Source: Brachybacterium halotolerans (GTDB lineage Bacteria > Actinomycetota > Actinomycetes > Actinomycetales > Dermabacteraceae). From it: DNA of 64,000 nucleotides. Position 1 is the first letter of the stretch. Each line of letters opens with the position of its first letter. Positions 1 to 9,326 of the stretch are shown here, one piece after another. Location: assembly GCF_016623465.1 (NCBI RefSeq), contig NZ_JAEDAJ010000001.1:441963-505962 (forward strand). The letters are read 5' to 3'. The notes beneath the pieces were generated by a model, which did no database searches, was not told where the DNA came from, and was given only the letters and a program-made list of their open reading frames with translations. The position numbers and the translations under genes were made by a program.

Positions 1-72
<72 letters not shown>

Positions 73-144
73 ACGCTCGTATCGTCGTGCCACCGGCAGG
101 TGCGCCGGACTTCGTGCAGTCGGCAGATGCGCCGGCGCCGGGGC

Positions 145-576
145 TCAGGCGCTGAGGGGCTTATCGCCGACCTCGCCGTCGCCGCCCGAGGTGGTGTCGG
201 GGGTGCTGCCCGCGGAGCTGTCCGGAGTCGCGGACGTCGATCCGGAGCCCGAGGCCGAGGAGGATGCCTTCGCGCTCTCGTCGCCCTCGTCGTCCCCCGA
301 GGCGTCGTCGGCGCGGTGGGTCGCGCGGTCCTTGACCGCCGTGGCCGCACCCGCGGCGGCGCCCTTCACGGAGTCGGCGACCTCGGGCGCGCGGTCCTTC
401 GCGCGCTGGGCCAGGGCTTCCGCCGATTCCTTGGCGTCGGACGCCTTCTGCTGGACCGTCGGGTCGTCGGCGATCTGGCGGGCGGTGGACTCGAGCGACT
501 CGTAGGGTCCGCGGCCCATGCGGGAGCCCGCGAAGAAGCCGAGCACGAGGCCGAGCAGGAAGATGACCTTCTTCAT
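145..576 (-). CDS. YtxH-like small membrane-anchored protein
   Basis: The 143-aa product starts MKKVIFLLGLVLGFFAG, a single N-terminal membrane segment followed by a Gly-rich GSRMGRGPYE turn. About 60 residues of Ala/Lys/Asp-rich sequence follow (amphipathic or coiled-coil-like), then a disordered Ser/Thr/Gly/Asp tail. This matches actinobacterial proteins annotated YtxH-like, whose role is unknown (envelope or stress related). The start at 576 is chosen because a GGAAGG ribosome site lies about 9 nt upstream and the membrane segment begins there; the reading frame continues upstream without homology. It is divergent from putA. The start is fairly sure, the function is not. Confidence 0.75.
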   Translation of the reverse strand: MKKVIFLLGLVLGFFAGSRMGRGPYESLESTARQIADDPTVQQKASDAKESAEALAQRAKDRAPEVADSVKGAAAGAATAVKDRATHRADDASGDDEGDESAKASSSASGSGSTSATPDSSAGSTPDTTSGGDGEVGDKPLSA

Positions 577-863
577 GGTGTTCTGCCTTCCGTCGGGGCA
601 GCTTCGGACACTGCCGCAGGTGCCCCATCGTGGCACAGGCACCCGATGACCGGACGTACGATGGCAGTCCCTCGGGCGCGCGCACGGACCCGAGGACGGC
701 AGGAGGGCACCGTCGCCCTCCACCCACCGCGGCGCACCCGTCGCGGGCCCTGCGCCGCCGTCCTCCCCGCCGCTCCCCGGGACACCGCGGGCCGTGCCCC
801 GCATCCAGCGTCAGCCAGCGTCAGCGAGACGTCCCGTCCCGTCGACAGATCAGGAGAACAGCG

Positions 864-3800
864 TTGCCCACGACCACTCGGACCCGCACCACGTCCATCG
901 CGCCCGAGCAGGTCGCATCGCAGGTCAGGGACTGGGTCCACGAGGCCGCAGCGCGGCCCGTCCCCCGCTCCGCCCAGCTGCTGGCCGATCTCCTCAAGGA
1001 CCCGAAGGGCCTGGACTTCACCGTCGCCTTCGTGGACCGCGTGATCCGCACCGAGGATCCCCGCGCGGCCGCCTCCGAGCTCAAGCGGCTCGCGGCGGAC
1101 CCGCCGTCGTTCCTGCCCGCTCCGCTGCGCCGCGTGATCTCCTTCGGCGGCGCCACCGCACCCACGCTGCCCCATGCCGTCATCCCGACCGCGCAGGCCG
1201 TCATGCGGCGCATGGTCTCCCACCTCATCCTCGACTCGCGCGACCCGCAGCTCGCCCGCTCCGTGCGCCGTCTGCGCGCCGAGGGCACCGACCTGAACAT
1301 CAACGTGCTCGGCGAGGCCGTCCTCGGCGCCCGCGAGGCCGGGCGGCGCCTGGCCTCCGTGCGAGAGATGGCCGGCCGGGACGACGTCGACTACGTGTCG
1401 ATCAAGATCTCCTCGATCGTCGACCATCTCTCGCTGTGGGGCGCGGCGGAAACGGTCGACCACGTCGTGGAGACCCTGCTGCCGCTCTACCTCGACGCCT
1501 CGCGCCAGGACTCCCCCACCTTCCTGAACATGGACATGGAGGAGTACCGGGACCTCGAGCTCACCCTCGACGTGTTCGAGAAGCTCCTGGACCGCCCCGA
1601 GCTCATGCAGCTGCGCGCGGGCATCGTGCTGCAGGCCTACCTGCCCGACTCGTTCGCCGCGATGCAGCGCCTGCGCGCCTTCGCGAAGGACCGTGTGGCC
1701 CGTGGCGGCGCGCCCATCAAGGTGCGCGTGGTCAAGGGCGCGAACCTCGCCCTGGAGACGGTCGACGCCTCTCTGCACGGCCTGGACCAGGCACCGTTCC
1801 ACACCAAGGAGGAGTCCGACGCCCAGTACAAGCGGATCCTGCTGGACTCCCTCGAGCCCGAGCACCTCGGGGCCGTGCACCTGGGCATCGCCGGGCACAA
1901 CCTCTTCGACGTCGCCTTCGCTCACCTGCTGATGGGCGAGCGCGGGATCGACGGGGCCGACGACGAGGTCGAGTTCGAGATGCTCGCCGGCATGGCCCCG
2001 GGGCAGCAGCAGGTGGTCCGCGAGGCCGTCGGCTCGATGCGCCTGTACGTGCCGGTGGTCTCTCCCCGTGAGTTCGACGTGGCCGTCTCCTACCTGGTGC
2101 GGCGCCTCGAGGAGAACGCCTCGAGCGAGAACTTCATGTCGGCCGTCTTCGAGCTCGACGACAGCGAGGACCTGTTCGCACGGGAGCAGGCGCGCTTCGA
2201 GGCGTCACTCGCACGGGCGATCGAGGGCCCGGCGGAGGCCACCCACCGCGACCAGGACCGCGCGGCGGAGGAGCACGGGGAGCGGCCGGCGCTCGGCTCG
2301 ACCGTGATCCCCGCCCGTCCCGGCGCCTTCCGCAACACTCCCGACACCGACATGTCCACGGCCGCGAACCAGGAGTGGGCCGCCGGGATCATCCACCGCG
2401 TGCGCGGTTCCCGCATCGGCATCGAGGAGATCGAGGCGGCGCGCGTGACCACCCGCGAGGGCGTCGACGACGTCTACCGCCGTGCCCTCGCCGCCCAGGA
2501 GACCTGGGCGAGGAGGGGCGCGAGCGAGCGCGCGCAGGCGGTCCGCGAGGTCGCGCGCGTCTTCGCCGCCCACCGCGCCGACCTCCTCGAGGTGATGGCC
2601 GCCGAGACCGGCAAGGTGCTCGAGCAGGGCGATCCCGAGGTCAGCGAGGCCATGGACTTCGCCCTCTACTACGCCGAGCAGGCGGAGCTGCTCGAGGAGC
2701 TCGACGACGCGGTCCTCACCCCCCGCCGCCTGACCCTCGTGACCCCGCCCTGGAACTTCCCGGTCGCGATCCCCACCGGCGGCGTGCTCTCGGCGCTCGT
2801 GACCGGCAGCGCCGTCGTCATGAAGCCCGCCCCGCAGGCCCGCCGCTGCGGCGCGATCATCGGAGCCCTGGTCCACGAGGCCGGGATCGACCGGGACCTC
2901 GTCCAGATCGTCGACGTCCCCGAGGACGAGGTGGGGCGCGCCCTGATCGCCGATCCGCGGGTGGACCAGCTGGTCCTCACCGGCGCCTACGACACGGCGG
3001 CGCTGTTCGCCTCCTGGAGGCCCGAGCTGCCGATCAAGGCGGAGACGAGCGGCAAGAACGCCGTCATCGTCACTCCCCACGCGGATCTCGACCTCGCCGC
3101 GAAGGACGTCGCCGCGAGCGCGTTCGGCCACGCCGGTCAGAAGTGCTCCGCCGCGAGCCTCGTGATCACCGTCGGCTCCGTCGCCCGCTCCCGCCGCTTC
3201 TCCTCCCAGCTCGCCGACGCCGTGATGAGCCTGCACGTCGGCTATCCGACGGACCCGACCTCCCAGATGGGCCCGGTCATCGAGGAGCCCGCCGGCAAGC
3301 TCGCGGACGGGCTGAGCAGCCTCGGCGCCGGGGAGCGCTGGCTCGCCGAGCCGCAGCAGCTCGACGAGTCCGGCCGTCTGTGGAGCCCGGGCGTGCGCGA
3401 GGGCGTCGAGCCGGGTTCCGAGTACCACCTCACCGAGTACTTCGGACCGATCCTGGGCATCGTCCACGCCGACACCCTGGAGGAGGCGACCGAGATCCAG
3501 AACGGCACCTCGTACGGGCTCACCGCCGGCCTGCACTCCCTGGACCTGGGCGAGATCGCCTGGTGGACCCAGCACGTGGAGGCCGGGAACCTGTACGTCA
3601 ACCGCGGGATCACGGGTGCGATCGTGGAGCGCCAGGCCTTCGGCGGCTGGAAGCGCTCCGCGATCGGGGAGACCTCGAAGGCCGGCGGCCCGAACTACCT
3701 CATCCACCTCATGGATGCGGCCGACGTCGAGGGCCGGCGGACTCCCTCGGGAGCGATCCGGGACGAGGCCACCTGGCTGACCACGGCCAAGCACTCGGAT

Positions 3801-4319
3801 GCGGCCCACTGGACCAGCACCTTCGCCGCCCGTGACCCGCAGGACCTGCACGGTGAGATCAACGTGCTGCGCTACGTGCCGATCCCCACGGTGGTGCGCG
3901 CCGCCGAGGGCGCGCGGGAGGTCGAACTGCGTCGCGTGCTGCACGCGGCGGCGACCGTCGGCGCCGACATCGAGGTCTCCGTGGCGACCGGCGCCCTGCG
4001 CGCCGCGGCCACTCAGGAGCTGCCGGTGGGCACCACCGTGCGGATGGAGGACGCCGACGCGTTCGCCGCCGCCGTCCCCGCGCAGTCCCGCCTGCGGATC
4101 CGGCTGGTCGGAGAGGCCGACGACGCCCTGCTGGGCGCGATCTCGCGCCGCGTCGAGGTGGCCCTGTTCCGCGGCCCGGTGACCGCAAGCGGACGGATCG
4201 AGCTGCTGAGCTTCTTGCACGAGCAGGCCATAAGCGCGACCGATCACCGCTACGGCAACATCATCCCCGAGACCCTCGACGTCACCGGCGGCGAGGGGTA
4301 CGTCCACGGTCGCGACTGA
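864..4319 (+). CDS. putA: Bifunctional proline dehydrogenase / L-glutamate gamma-semialdehyde dehydrogenase
   Basis: This 1151-aa fused enzyme oxidises proline to glutamate through pyrroline-5-carboxylate using FAD and NAD+. The N-terminal half is the proline dehydrogenase barrel, with GAPIKVRVVKGANLALE and the substrate-binding RRLEENASSENF motif. The second half is an aldehyde dehydrogenase with TPPWNFPVAIPTGG, Glu727 in ETSGKN and catalytic Cys761 in GHAGQKCSAAS. About 180 C-terminal residues form the accessory domain seen in long PutA proteins. No N-terminal ribbon-helix-helix repressor domain is present, so it is not the autoregulatory enterobacterial type. The TTG start at 864 follows AGGAG by 8 nt; the frame is open further upstream but that part lacks PutA-like sequence. 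Confidence 0.95.
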   Translation: MPTTTRTRTTSIAPEQVASQVRDWVHEAAARPVPRSAQLLADLLKDPKGLDFTVAFVDRVIRTEDPRAAASELKRLAADPPSFLPAPLRRVISFGGATAPTLPHAVIPTAQAVMRRMVSHLILDSRDPQLARSVRRLRAEGTDLNINVLGEAVLGAREAGRRLASVREMAGRDDVDYVSIKISSIVDHLSLWGAAETVDHVVETLLPLYLDASRQDSPTFLNMDMEEYRDLELTLDVFEKLLDRPELMQLRAGIVLQAYLPDSFAAMQRLRAFAKDRVARGGAPIKVRVVKGANLALETVDASLHGLDQAPFHTKEESDAQYKRILLDSLEPEHLGAVHLGIAGHNLFDVAFAHLLMGERGIDGADDEVEFEMLAGMAPGQQQVVREAVGSMRLYVPVVSPREFDVAVSYLVRRLEENASSENFMSAVFELDDSEDLFAREQARFEASLARAIEGPAEATHRDQDRAAEEHGERPALGSTVIPARPGAFRNTPDTDMSTAANQEWAAGIIHRVRGSRIGIEEIEAARVTTREGVDDVYRRALAAQETWARRGASERAQAVREVARVFAAHRADLLEVMAAETGKVLEQGDPEVSEAMDFALYYAEQAELLEELDDAVLTPRRLTLVTPPWNFPVAIPTGGVLSALVTGSAVVMKPAPQARRCGAIIGALVHEAGIDRDLVQIVDVPEDEVGRALIADPRVDQLVLTGAYDTAALFASWRPELPIKAETSGKNAVIVTPHADLDLAAKDVAASAFGHAGQKCSAASLVITVGSVARSRRFSSQLADAVMSLHVGYPTDPTSQMGPVIEEPAGKLADGLSSLGAGERWLAEPQQLDESGRLWSPGVREGVEPGSEYHLTEYFGPILGIVHADTLEEATEIQNGTSYGLTAGLHSLDLGEIAWWTQHVEAGNLYVNRGITGAIVERQAFGGWKRSAIGETSKAGGPNYLIHLMDAADVEGRRTPSGAIRDEATWLTTAKHSDAAHWTSTFAARDPQDLHGEINVLRYVPIPTVVRAAEGAREVELRRVLHAAATVGADIEVSVATGALRAAATQELPVGTTVRMEDADAFAAAVPAQSRLRIRLVGEADDALLGAISRRVEVALFRGPVTASGRIELLSFLHEQAISATDHRYGNIIPETLDVTGGEGYVHGRD

Positions 4320-4351
4320 CGGGGGCCGACGGGCCGCGAGTCGACTCCGTC

Positions 4352-4440
4352 GGATCGGCCCGTTCGACCCGTCCGCCGGACCGGACCGTTCGACTGGCCC
4401 GTCCGCTGGATCGGCCCGTTCGACCCGTCCGCCGGACCGG
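4352..4440. repeat. Two exact 33-bp direct repeats (56-bp period)
   Basis: Positions 4352-4384 and 4408-4440 are identical over 33 bp. They sit in the 290-bp gap between putA and the acyltransferase gene. Shorter CCGTTCGAC and CCGTCCGC pieces recur around and between them, so the block is a degenerate tandem array built from CCGGACCG-like words. No gene is seen in the gap. A TAGCCT hexamer at about 4565-4570 could be the -10 of the downstream gene. Confidence 0.8.
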
Positions 4441-4609
4441 CCTGTCGGACATGTCCGTTCCGCCGACGACCCGGCCCGTCGACCTGATCACACGCGCCCT
4501 CGCGCGCGGGGCGCGATGCGTCCCATTCGCGGCGCGGGTGCTTGAGCGCGTCACCTTCCGCTCCTAGCCTCGTCACGTTCCGTTCACCCCCGACGAGAGG
4601 CGCAAGCGC

Positions 4610-5860
4610 ATGGCCGGCCAGCAGGATCCGAGCGCGGAGCCAGCCCCCACCGAGACGGCCGGCACGGGCCCGGCCGGTGGGAGCGCCCCGGCCGTTCCGA
4701 CGCACACGCCGCGGCGCCCGCCCACGCACCGCGCCCACGGCGATGCCCGCGGGACGTCCGCTCCCGCGGCGCTCGACACCCGCGCAGCGCCCTCGGACCC
4801 CGGGAAGCCCGAGAAGCCCGCGAAGGCCGATAAGCCCGCGAAGAAGCCCCGTGATCCGCTGCTGGACAACGCGCGCGCGATCCTCATCGCGCTCGTGGTC
4901 GTGGGCCACACGATCGAGAGCAACGACAACGCGTACCTCGACATCCTCTACACGTGGATCTACTCGTTCCACATGCCCGCCTTCGTCGCGATCTCCGGCT
5001 TCCTCTGCCGCTCCTACCGCAACGAGCCGCGGCAGGTCTCGCGCCTGCTCACGGGCATGCTCCTGCCGTACCTGATCTTCCAGGTCCTCCACTCGATCGA
5101 GAGCGACCTCCTCGACGGGAACCCGATCACCGTGAGCCTGTGGCACCCGGCCTGGACGCTGTGGTTCCTGCTCGCGCTGACGTTCTGGCGGGTGTTCTCG
5201 CCGATCCTGCGCTCCCTGCGCTACCCGCTCGTGTTCGCGGTCGCGATCTCCGTGCTGGCGCCCCTCGAGGCGGACTTGGACACCGTCCTCACCTGGGGCC
5301 GCGTGCTGAGCTTCCTGCCGTTCTTCGTGCTGGGACTGATGTGCACGCCGGAGATGCTCGCGAAGATCCGCGACGTGCGCTGGGGACGGGCGATCGGCGC
5401 GGCGGCCTTCGCCTGCGCCCTCGTGGTCGCGGCGATCACCCACGACATGTTCTCCAACGACATCTTCACGATGTCCCGCAGCTTCTCCGAGAACGATCTC
5501 GGGAACGTCTACGGCATGGTCACGCGCTTGCTCGTGCTGATCTGCGGCACGATCCTCACGATCGCGATGATCATGGTCGCCCCGCGTCGCCACCACTGGT
5601 TCACGGCCCTGGGCGTGGAGTCCCTGACGATCTACCTGATCCACCCGCTGCTGCTGCAGATCCCCCGCGACCTGGGCTGGTTCGACGCGATGACGTCGAA
5701 CCTCGACGCGGTGATGCTCGTGGTCGGGGCGCTCCTCCTGGTGCTGATCCTCTCGCGCGCACCGATCGTCAAGGTGCTCTCGTGGATCACCTCGCCGCCC
5801 ATCGGCCACTTGCTCGTGCGGGAGCCGGCAGCAAGCGCGGCAGGGCCGGCGCGGCGCTGA
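4610..5860 (+). CDS. Acyltransferase-3 family integral membrane protein
   Basis: The 416-aa product has an 80-residue Pro/Ala/Lys-rich cytoplasmic N-terminus, then about ten hydrophobic segments. The core starts with LLDNARAILIALVVVGHTIE, the signature region of the acyltransferase-3 / fucose 4-O-acetylase-like family, whose conserved His (in VGHT) is thought to act in transfer of acyl groups to extracytoplasmic sugars or lipids. FHMPAFVAISGFLCRS and LTIYLIHPLLLQ also fit the family. The real acceptor cannot be read from sequence. The ATG at 4610 follows a GAGAGG site. It converges on the UDP-sugar pyrophosphorylase gene, with a long palindrome between them. Confidence 0.88.
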   Translation: MAGQQDPSAEPAPTETAGTGPAGGSAPAVPTHTPRRPPTHRAHGDARGTSAPAALDTRAAPSDPGKPEKPAKADKPAKKPRDPLLDNARAILIALVVVGHTIESNDNAYLDILYTWIYSFHMPAFVAISGFLCRSYRNEPRQVSRLLTGMLLPYLIFQVLHSIESDLLDGNPITVSLWHPAWTLWFLLALTFWRVFSPILRSLRYPLVFAVAISVLAPLEADLDTVLTWGRVLSFLPFFVLGLMCTPEMLAKIRDVRWGRAIGAAAFACALVVAAITHDMFSNDIFTMSRSFSENDLGNVYGMVTRLLVLICGTILTIAMIMVAPRRHHWFTALGVESLTIYLIHPLLLQIPRDLGWFDAMTSNLDAVMLVVGALLLVLILSRAPIVKVLSWITSPPIGHLLVREPAASAAGPARR

Positions 5861-5907
5861 GCCCGAGGCCCGCAGCGGCGCCGCGCACGGCCCGACCCGG
5901 GCGAAAG

Positions 5908-5994
5908 TGGCGCACCGCGGGGCGGCAGTCGCGCACCGGCGTATGGCGGACGTCTCTGCCATATCTGGCAGAGACGTCCGCCATTTGCCGGTGC
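5908..5994. terminator. 62-bp imperfect palindrome with arm-motif direct repeats between convergent genes
   Basis: Positions 5933-5961 and 5966-5994 form 29-nt arms (27 of 29 pairs match) around a TATC loop. The outer arm word GCGCACCG also occurs as direct copies just outside (about 5910 and 5931). The element lies between the 3' ends of two convergent genes, so it may end transcription from both sides. It has no T-run, and the stem is far longer than a usual terminator. A mobile repeat or a nucleoid-protein site are alternatives. Confidence 0.7.
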
Positions 5995-6070
5995 ATGACC
6001 GATGGACCGCGTCGACCATCCACAGATCCGCAGGGTGTGCCCCGCGCAGTGGGGACCCACCCGCAGGTCC

Positions 6071-7450
6071 TCAGCCGCCGAGCACGGTCCCGCCGGGGAT
6101 CTGCGCGGGGTCCTCGGGGCCGACGACGGCGTCGCCGCGGGCGACGACGTCACGCCCGAAGGTGTGATCGCCCGTCACGCTCAGCGAGGTCGCCTCGCGC
6201 AGGGACGGCACGCCGTGAGGGAAGCGGGCGTCGAAGTCGCCGATCAGCTTGTAGTGGTCACTGTCCAGGGAGACGGTCGGGGCCGACGGCACCTGCTGGA
6301 CGAGCGCGCTCTTGGTGTCGAGGTCGTAGACGTCCGAGCGCACCAGCAGCAGGTCGCTCGTGGCCTTCACGGGCAGGAAGCGATCGCGGCCGACGACGAT
6401 CGCGCTCGCGCCCTCGAACACCTCGATCGCGGCGCCCATCGCGGACTCGATCTGGTAGACCGGCGTGCTCGACTTGTCCGAGGGGTCGACGGTCTTGGAA
6501 TTGCGGATCATGGGCAGCGGCATGACGCCGTCGTGGGCGCGCAGCACCGCGTCGAGCTTCTCGAGGTCCATCCACAGGTTGTTCGTGTGGAAGAACGGGT
6601 GACGGTGCTCATCGGTGAAGAAGTCCATCTCCTCCTCCGGCGTCTGCGCGGTGTCGCGCAGGATGAGCCGACCGTCGGACTTCCGCACCGCGAGATGGCC
6701 GCCCTTGCGATCCGCGGGGGTGCGCGGGCACAGCTCGGCCGCGTAGGGCGCGCCGGAGGCGGCGAACCAGCCGGCCAGCACCGGGTTCGGGAGCGTGCCG
6801 AGGTTGTCGGAGTTCGACACGGACGCGTACTTGAAGCCGGCGGCCAGGAGCTTCTGGAGGACGCCGGAGGTCTGCAGCGCCGTGTAGAGGTCGCCGTGGC
6901 CCGGCGGGCACCACTCGAGGTCGGGATCGGCCTCCCAGGTGACGGGCTCGAGGTCGTCGGCCCGCAGCTTGGGCTCCTTGTTCTGCAGGAAGTCCAGCGG
7001 GAGATCGCCCACAGACAGGTCCGGGTACTGCTCGAGCACCTCGAGGGTGTCCTCGCGCGTGCGGAAGGAGTCCATGAACAGCAGCGGCAGCGGGGAGCCG
7101 GTCGCCTTCCGCGCGGCCAGGACCTGCTCGACGATGATCTGCAGGAAGGACCTGCCGTCGCGCACGGGCAGCAGCGACTTCGCGCGGTCCATGCCCATCG
7201 AGGTGCCCAGGCCCCCGTTGAGGTTGATGATCGCGAGGCGGTCGAAGGCCTCCTTGGCCTGGAACGGATCGATCGTGACGTCCTCGAGCCGGGGCGGGTC
7301 GAGGTACGGGGAGATGGTGTCCTCCGGGATCGACCCGGTGACGCCCTCCTCGAGCTGCTGGTAGTAGCGGGAGAACACGTCGATCGCCGTCTGGGCGACG
7401 CCGGCGTCTCGCATCTTCTGCTGGGCTGCGGAAAGGCCATGGGTGCTCAT
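6071..7450 (-). CDS. UTP--glucose-1-phosphate uridylyltransferase (UDPGP family)
   Basis: The 459-aa protein belongs to the eukaryote-like UDPGP family rather than the short bacterial GalU family. The nucleotide-binding signature [20 protein letters not shown] lies near residues 80-100. PPGHGDLY is the conserved uridine-binding loop, followed by NSDNLGT. It makes UDP-glucose or a related UDP-sugar for envelope glycans. The start [11 protein letters not shown] at 7450 lies 6 nt after the -10-like hexamer TACCCT and lacks a Shine-Dalgarno, so the message is probably leaderless. It is transcribed divergently from metG across a 73-bp gap. Confidence 0.9.
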   Translation of the reverse strand: MSTHGLSAAQQKMRDAGVAQTAIDVFSRYYQQLEEGVTGSIPEDTISPYLDPPRLEDVTIDPFQAKEAFDRLAIINLNGGLGTSMGMDRAKSLLPVRDGRSFLQIIVEQVLAARKATGSPLPLLFMDSFRTREDTLEVLEQYPDLSVGDLPLDFLQNKEPKLRADDLEPVTWEADPDLEWCPPGHGDLYTALQTSGVLQKLLAAGFKYASVSNSDNLGTLPNPVLAGWFAASGAPYAAELCPRTPADRKGGHLAVRKSDGRLILRDTAQTPEEEMDFFTDEHRHPFFHTNNLWMDLEKLDAVLRAHDGVMPLPMIRNSKTVDPSDKSSTPVYQIESAMGAAIEVFEGASAIVVGRDRFLPVKATSDLLLVRSDVYDLDTKSALVQQVPSAPTVSLDSDHYKLIGDFDARFPHGVPSLREATSLSVTGDHTFGRDVVARGDAVVGPEDPAQIPGGTVLGG

Positions 7451-7523
7451 GTGGCCAGGGTATCGGTCGACGCGGGCCGTTCGCGGTCCGCGTGCGGGCG
7501 TGGTGTCCGTAGACTTGCGTCCC
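7451..7523. promoter_or_regulatory. Divergent leaderless promoters of the UDPGP gene and metG
   Basis: In this 73-bp gap, TAGACT at 7510-7515 lies 8 nt before the metG ATG. On the minus strand TACCCT (7457-7462) lies 6 nt before the UDPGP ATG. Neither start has a ribosome-binding site. The arrangement predicts transcription starts at or next to the A of both start codons. No convincing -35 box was recognised for either. Confidence 0.6.
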
Positions 7524-9317
7524 ATGAGCACAGTCCTGTCCGCGGTCGCCTGGCCGTACGCCAACGGTCCCCGCCACATCGGTCATGTCGCCGGCTTCGG
7601 CGTCCCCTCCGACGTCTTCTCGCGCTTCATGCGCATGGCGGGCCACGACGTGCTCATGGTCTCCGGCACCGACGAGCACGGCACCCCGATCCTGGTCGAG
7701 GCCGACAAGGAGGGCGTGACCGCCCGCGAGCTCGCCGACCGCAACAACCGGATCATCGTCGAGGACCTCGTCGCCCTGGGCCTCAGCTACGACCTGTTCA
7801 CGCGCACCACCACCCGCAACCACTACGCGGTGGTGCAGGAGATGTTCGAGGTCGTGCGCGACAACGGCTACATGATCGAGCAGACCACCTCCGGCGCCAT
7901 CTCGCCGTCGACCGGCCGCACCCTGCCCGACCGCTACATCGAGGGCACGTGTCCGATCTGCGGCGCCCCGGGCGCGCGCGGCGACCAGTGCGACACCTGC
8001 GGCAACCAGCTGGATCCGACGGACCTCATCGACCCGGTCTCCCGCATCAACGGCGAGACCCCGGAGTTCATCGAGACCACCCATTGGTTCCTGGACCTGC
8101 CCGCGCTCGCGGCGGAGCTCGGTCGCTGGCTCGACGAGCGCGAGGCGACCGGCCTGTGGCGTCCGAACGTGATCCGCTTCAGCCAGAACATCCTCCAGGA
8201 CATCAAGCCGCGCGCGATGACCCGAGACATCGACTGGGGCATCCCCGTGCCGGGCTGGGAGGACCAGCCCACCAAGCGCCTCTACGTGTGGTTCGACGCC
8301 GTGATCGGCTATCTCTCCGCGTCCATCGAATGGGCGCGGCGCCAGGGCGATCCGGAGGCATGGCGCCGCTGGTGGAACGATCCCGAGGCCCTCACCTACT
8401 ACTTCATGGGCAAGGACAACATCGTCTTCCACTCGCAGATCTGGCCGGCGGAGCTCATCGCCCAGAACGGCGAGGGCGACAAGGGCGGCGAGCCCGGCCG
8501 CTTCGGGAAGCTGAACCTGCCCACCGAGGTCGTCTCGAGCGAGTTCCTCACCATGGAGGGCCGGAAGTTCTCCTCCTCCAAGCGCATCGTCATTTACGTG
8601 CGCGACATGCTCGAGCGCTATCAGCCCGACGCGGTGCGCTACTTCATCTCCGCCGCGGGCCCGGAGAACCAGGACGCTGACTTCACCTGGTCCGAGTTCG
8701 TCTCGCGCACGAACAACGAGCTCGTCGCCGGCTGGGGCAACCTCGTGAACCGCACGGCCGCGATGATCGCGAAGAACGTCGGCGAGATCCCCGCCGCGGG
8801 CGAGCTCGAGGACGTCGACCGGGCGCTGCTGTCCCAGATCGAGGGCGGCTTCCGGTCCGTCGGCTCCCTCATCGAGGCCCACCGGCAGCGCGCCGCGATC
8901 GCCGAGGCCATGCGCCTGGTGGGCGAGGCGAACCGCTACGTCTCGGAGACGGAGCCCTTCAAGCTCAAGGCCCCCGAGCAGCAGGAGCGCCTGCACACGG
9001 TGCTCCACGTGCTTGCGCAGGCCGTCACCGACCTCAACACCATGCTCGCCCCGTTCCTCCCGTTCTCCGCGAACGCGGTCGAGCGGGCGCTCGGCGGGGA
9101 CCGGCAGATCGCCCCGCTGCCCGAGGCCCGCGAGGTCGAGGACCTGGACGGCGGCCCCTCCTACGCGATCATCACGGGCGACTACACGGACGTGCCCGTA
9201 TGGGGCCACCGCGACGTCGAGACCGGTCGCCCGGTCGCGAAGCCCTCGCCGATCTTCACCAAGCTCGACCCGAAGGTCGTCGACGAGGAGCTCGAGCGGC
9301 TCGACCCCGAGGCCTGA
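7524..9317 (+). CDS. metG: Methionyl-tRNA synthetase
   Basis: The 597-aa class I synthetase charges tRNA-Met. HIGH is intact at residues 18-21 ([10 protein letters not shown]). A zinc knuckle is present with CPICG and CDTCG pairs near residues 145-160. The KMSKS loop appears as KFSSSKR (348-354). The C-terminal half is the anticodon-binding helical domain; the appended dimerisation domain of longer MetRS is absent. A TAGACT box just upstream and the lack of a Shine-Dalgarno sequence support a leaderless start at 7524. The gene ends 9 bp from the convergent PIG-L gene. Confidence 0.97.
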   Translation: MSTVLSAVAWPYANGPRHIGHVAGFGVPSDVFSRFMRMAGHDVLMVSGTDEHGTPILVEADKEGVTARELADRNNRIIVEDLVALGLSYDLFTRTTTRNHYAVVQEMFEVVRDNGYMIEQTTSGAISPSTGRTLPDRYIEGTCPICGAPGARGDQCDTCGNQLDPTDLIDPVSRINGETPEFIETTHWFLDLPALAAELGRWLDEREATGLWRPNVIRFSQNILQDIKPRAMTRDIDWGIPVPGWEDQPTKRLYVWFDAVIGYLSASIEWARRQGDPEAWRRWWNDPEALTYYFMGKDNIVFHSQIWPAELIAQNGEGDKGGEPGRFGKLNLPTEVVSSEFLTMEGRKFSSSKRIVIYVRDMLERYQPDAVRYFISAAGPENQDADFTWSEFVSRTNNELVAGWGNLVNRTAAMIAKNVGEIPAAGELEDVDRALLSQIEGGFRSVGSLIEAHRQRAAIAEAMRLVGEANRYVSETEPFKLKAPEQQERLHTVLHVLAQAVTDLNTMLAPFLPFSANAVERALGGDRQIAPLPEAREVEDLDGGPSYAIITGDYTDVPVWGHRDVETGRPVAKPSPIFTKLDPKVVDEELERLDPEA

Positions 9318-9326
9318 CCCGACGGG

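Noticed and set aside
630-864. Possible 5' extension of putA to an ATG at 630
   Set aside because: The extra 78 residues are Arg/Pro-rich with no PutA homology; TTG at 864 has a good ribosome site and a normal N-terminus.
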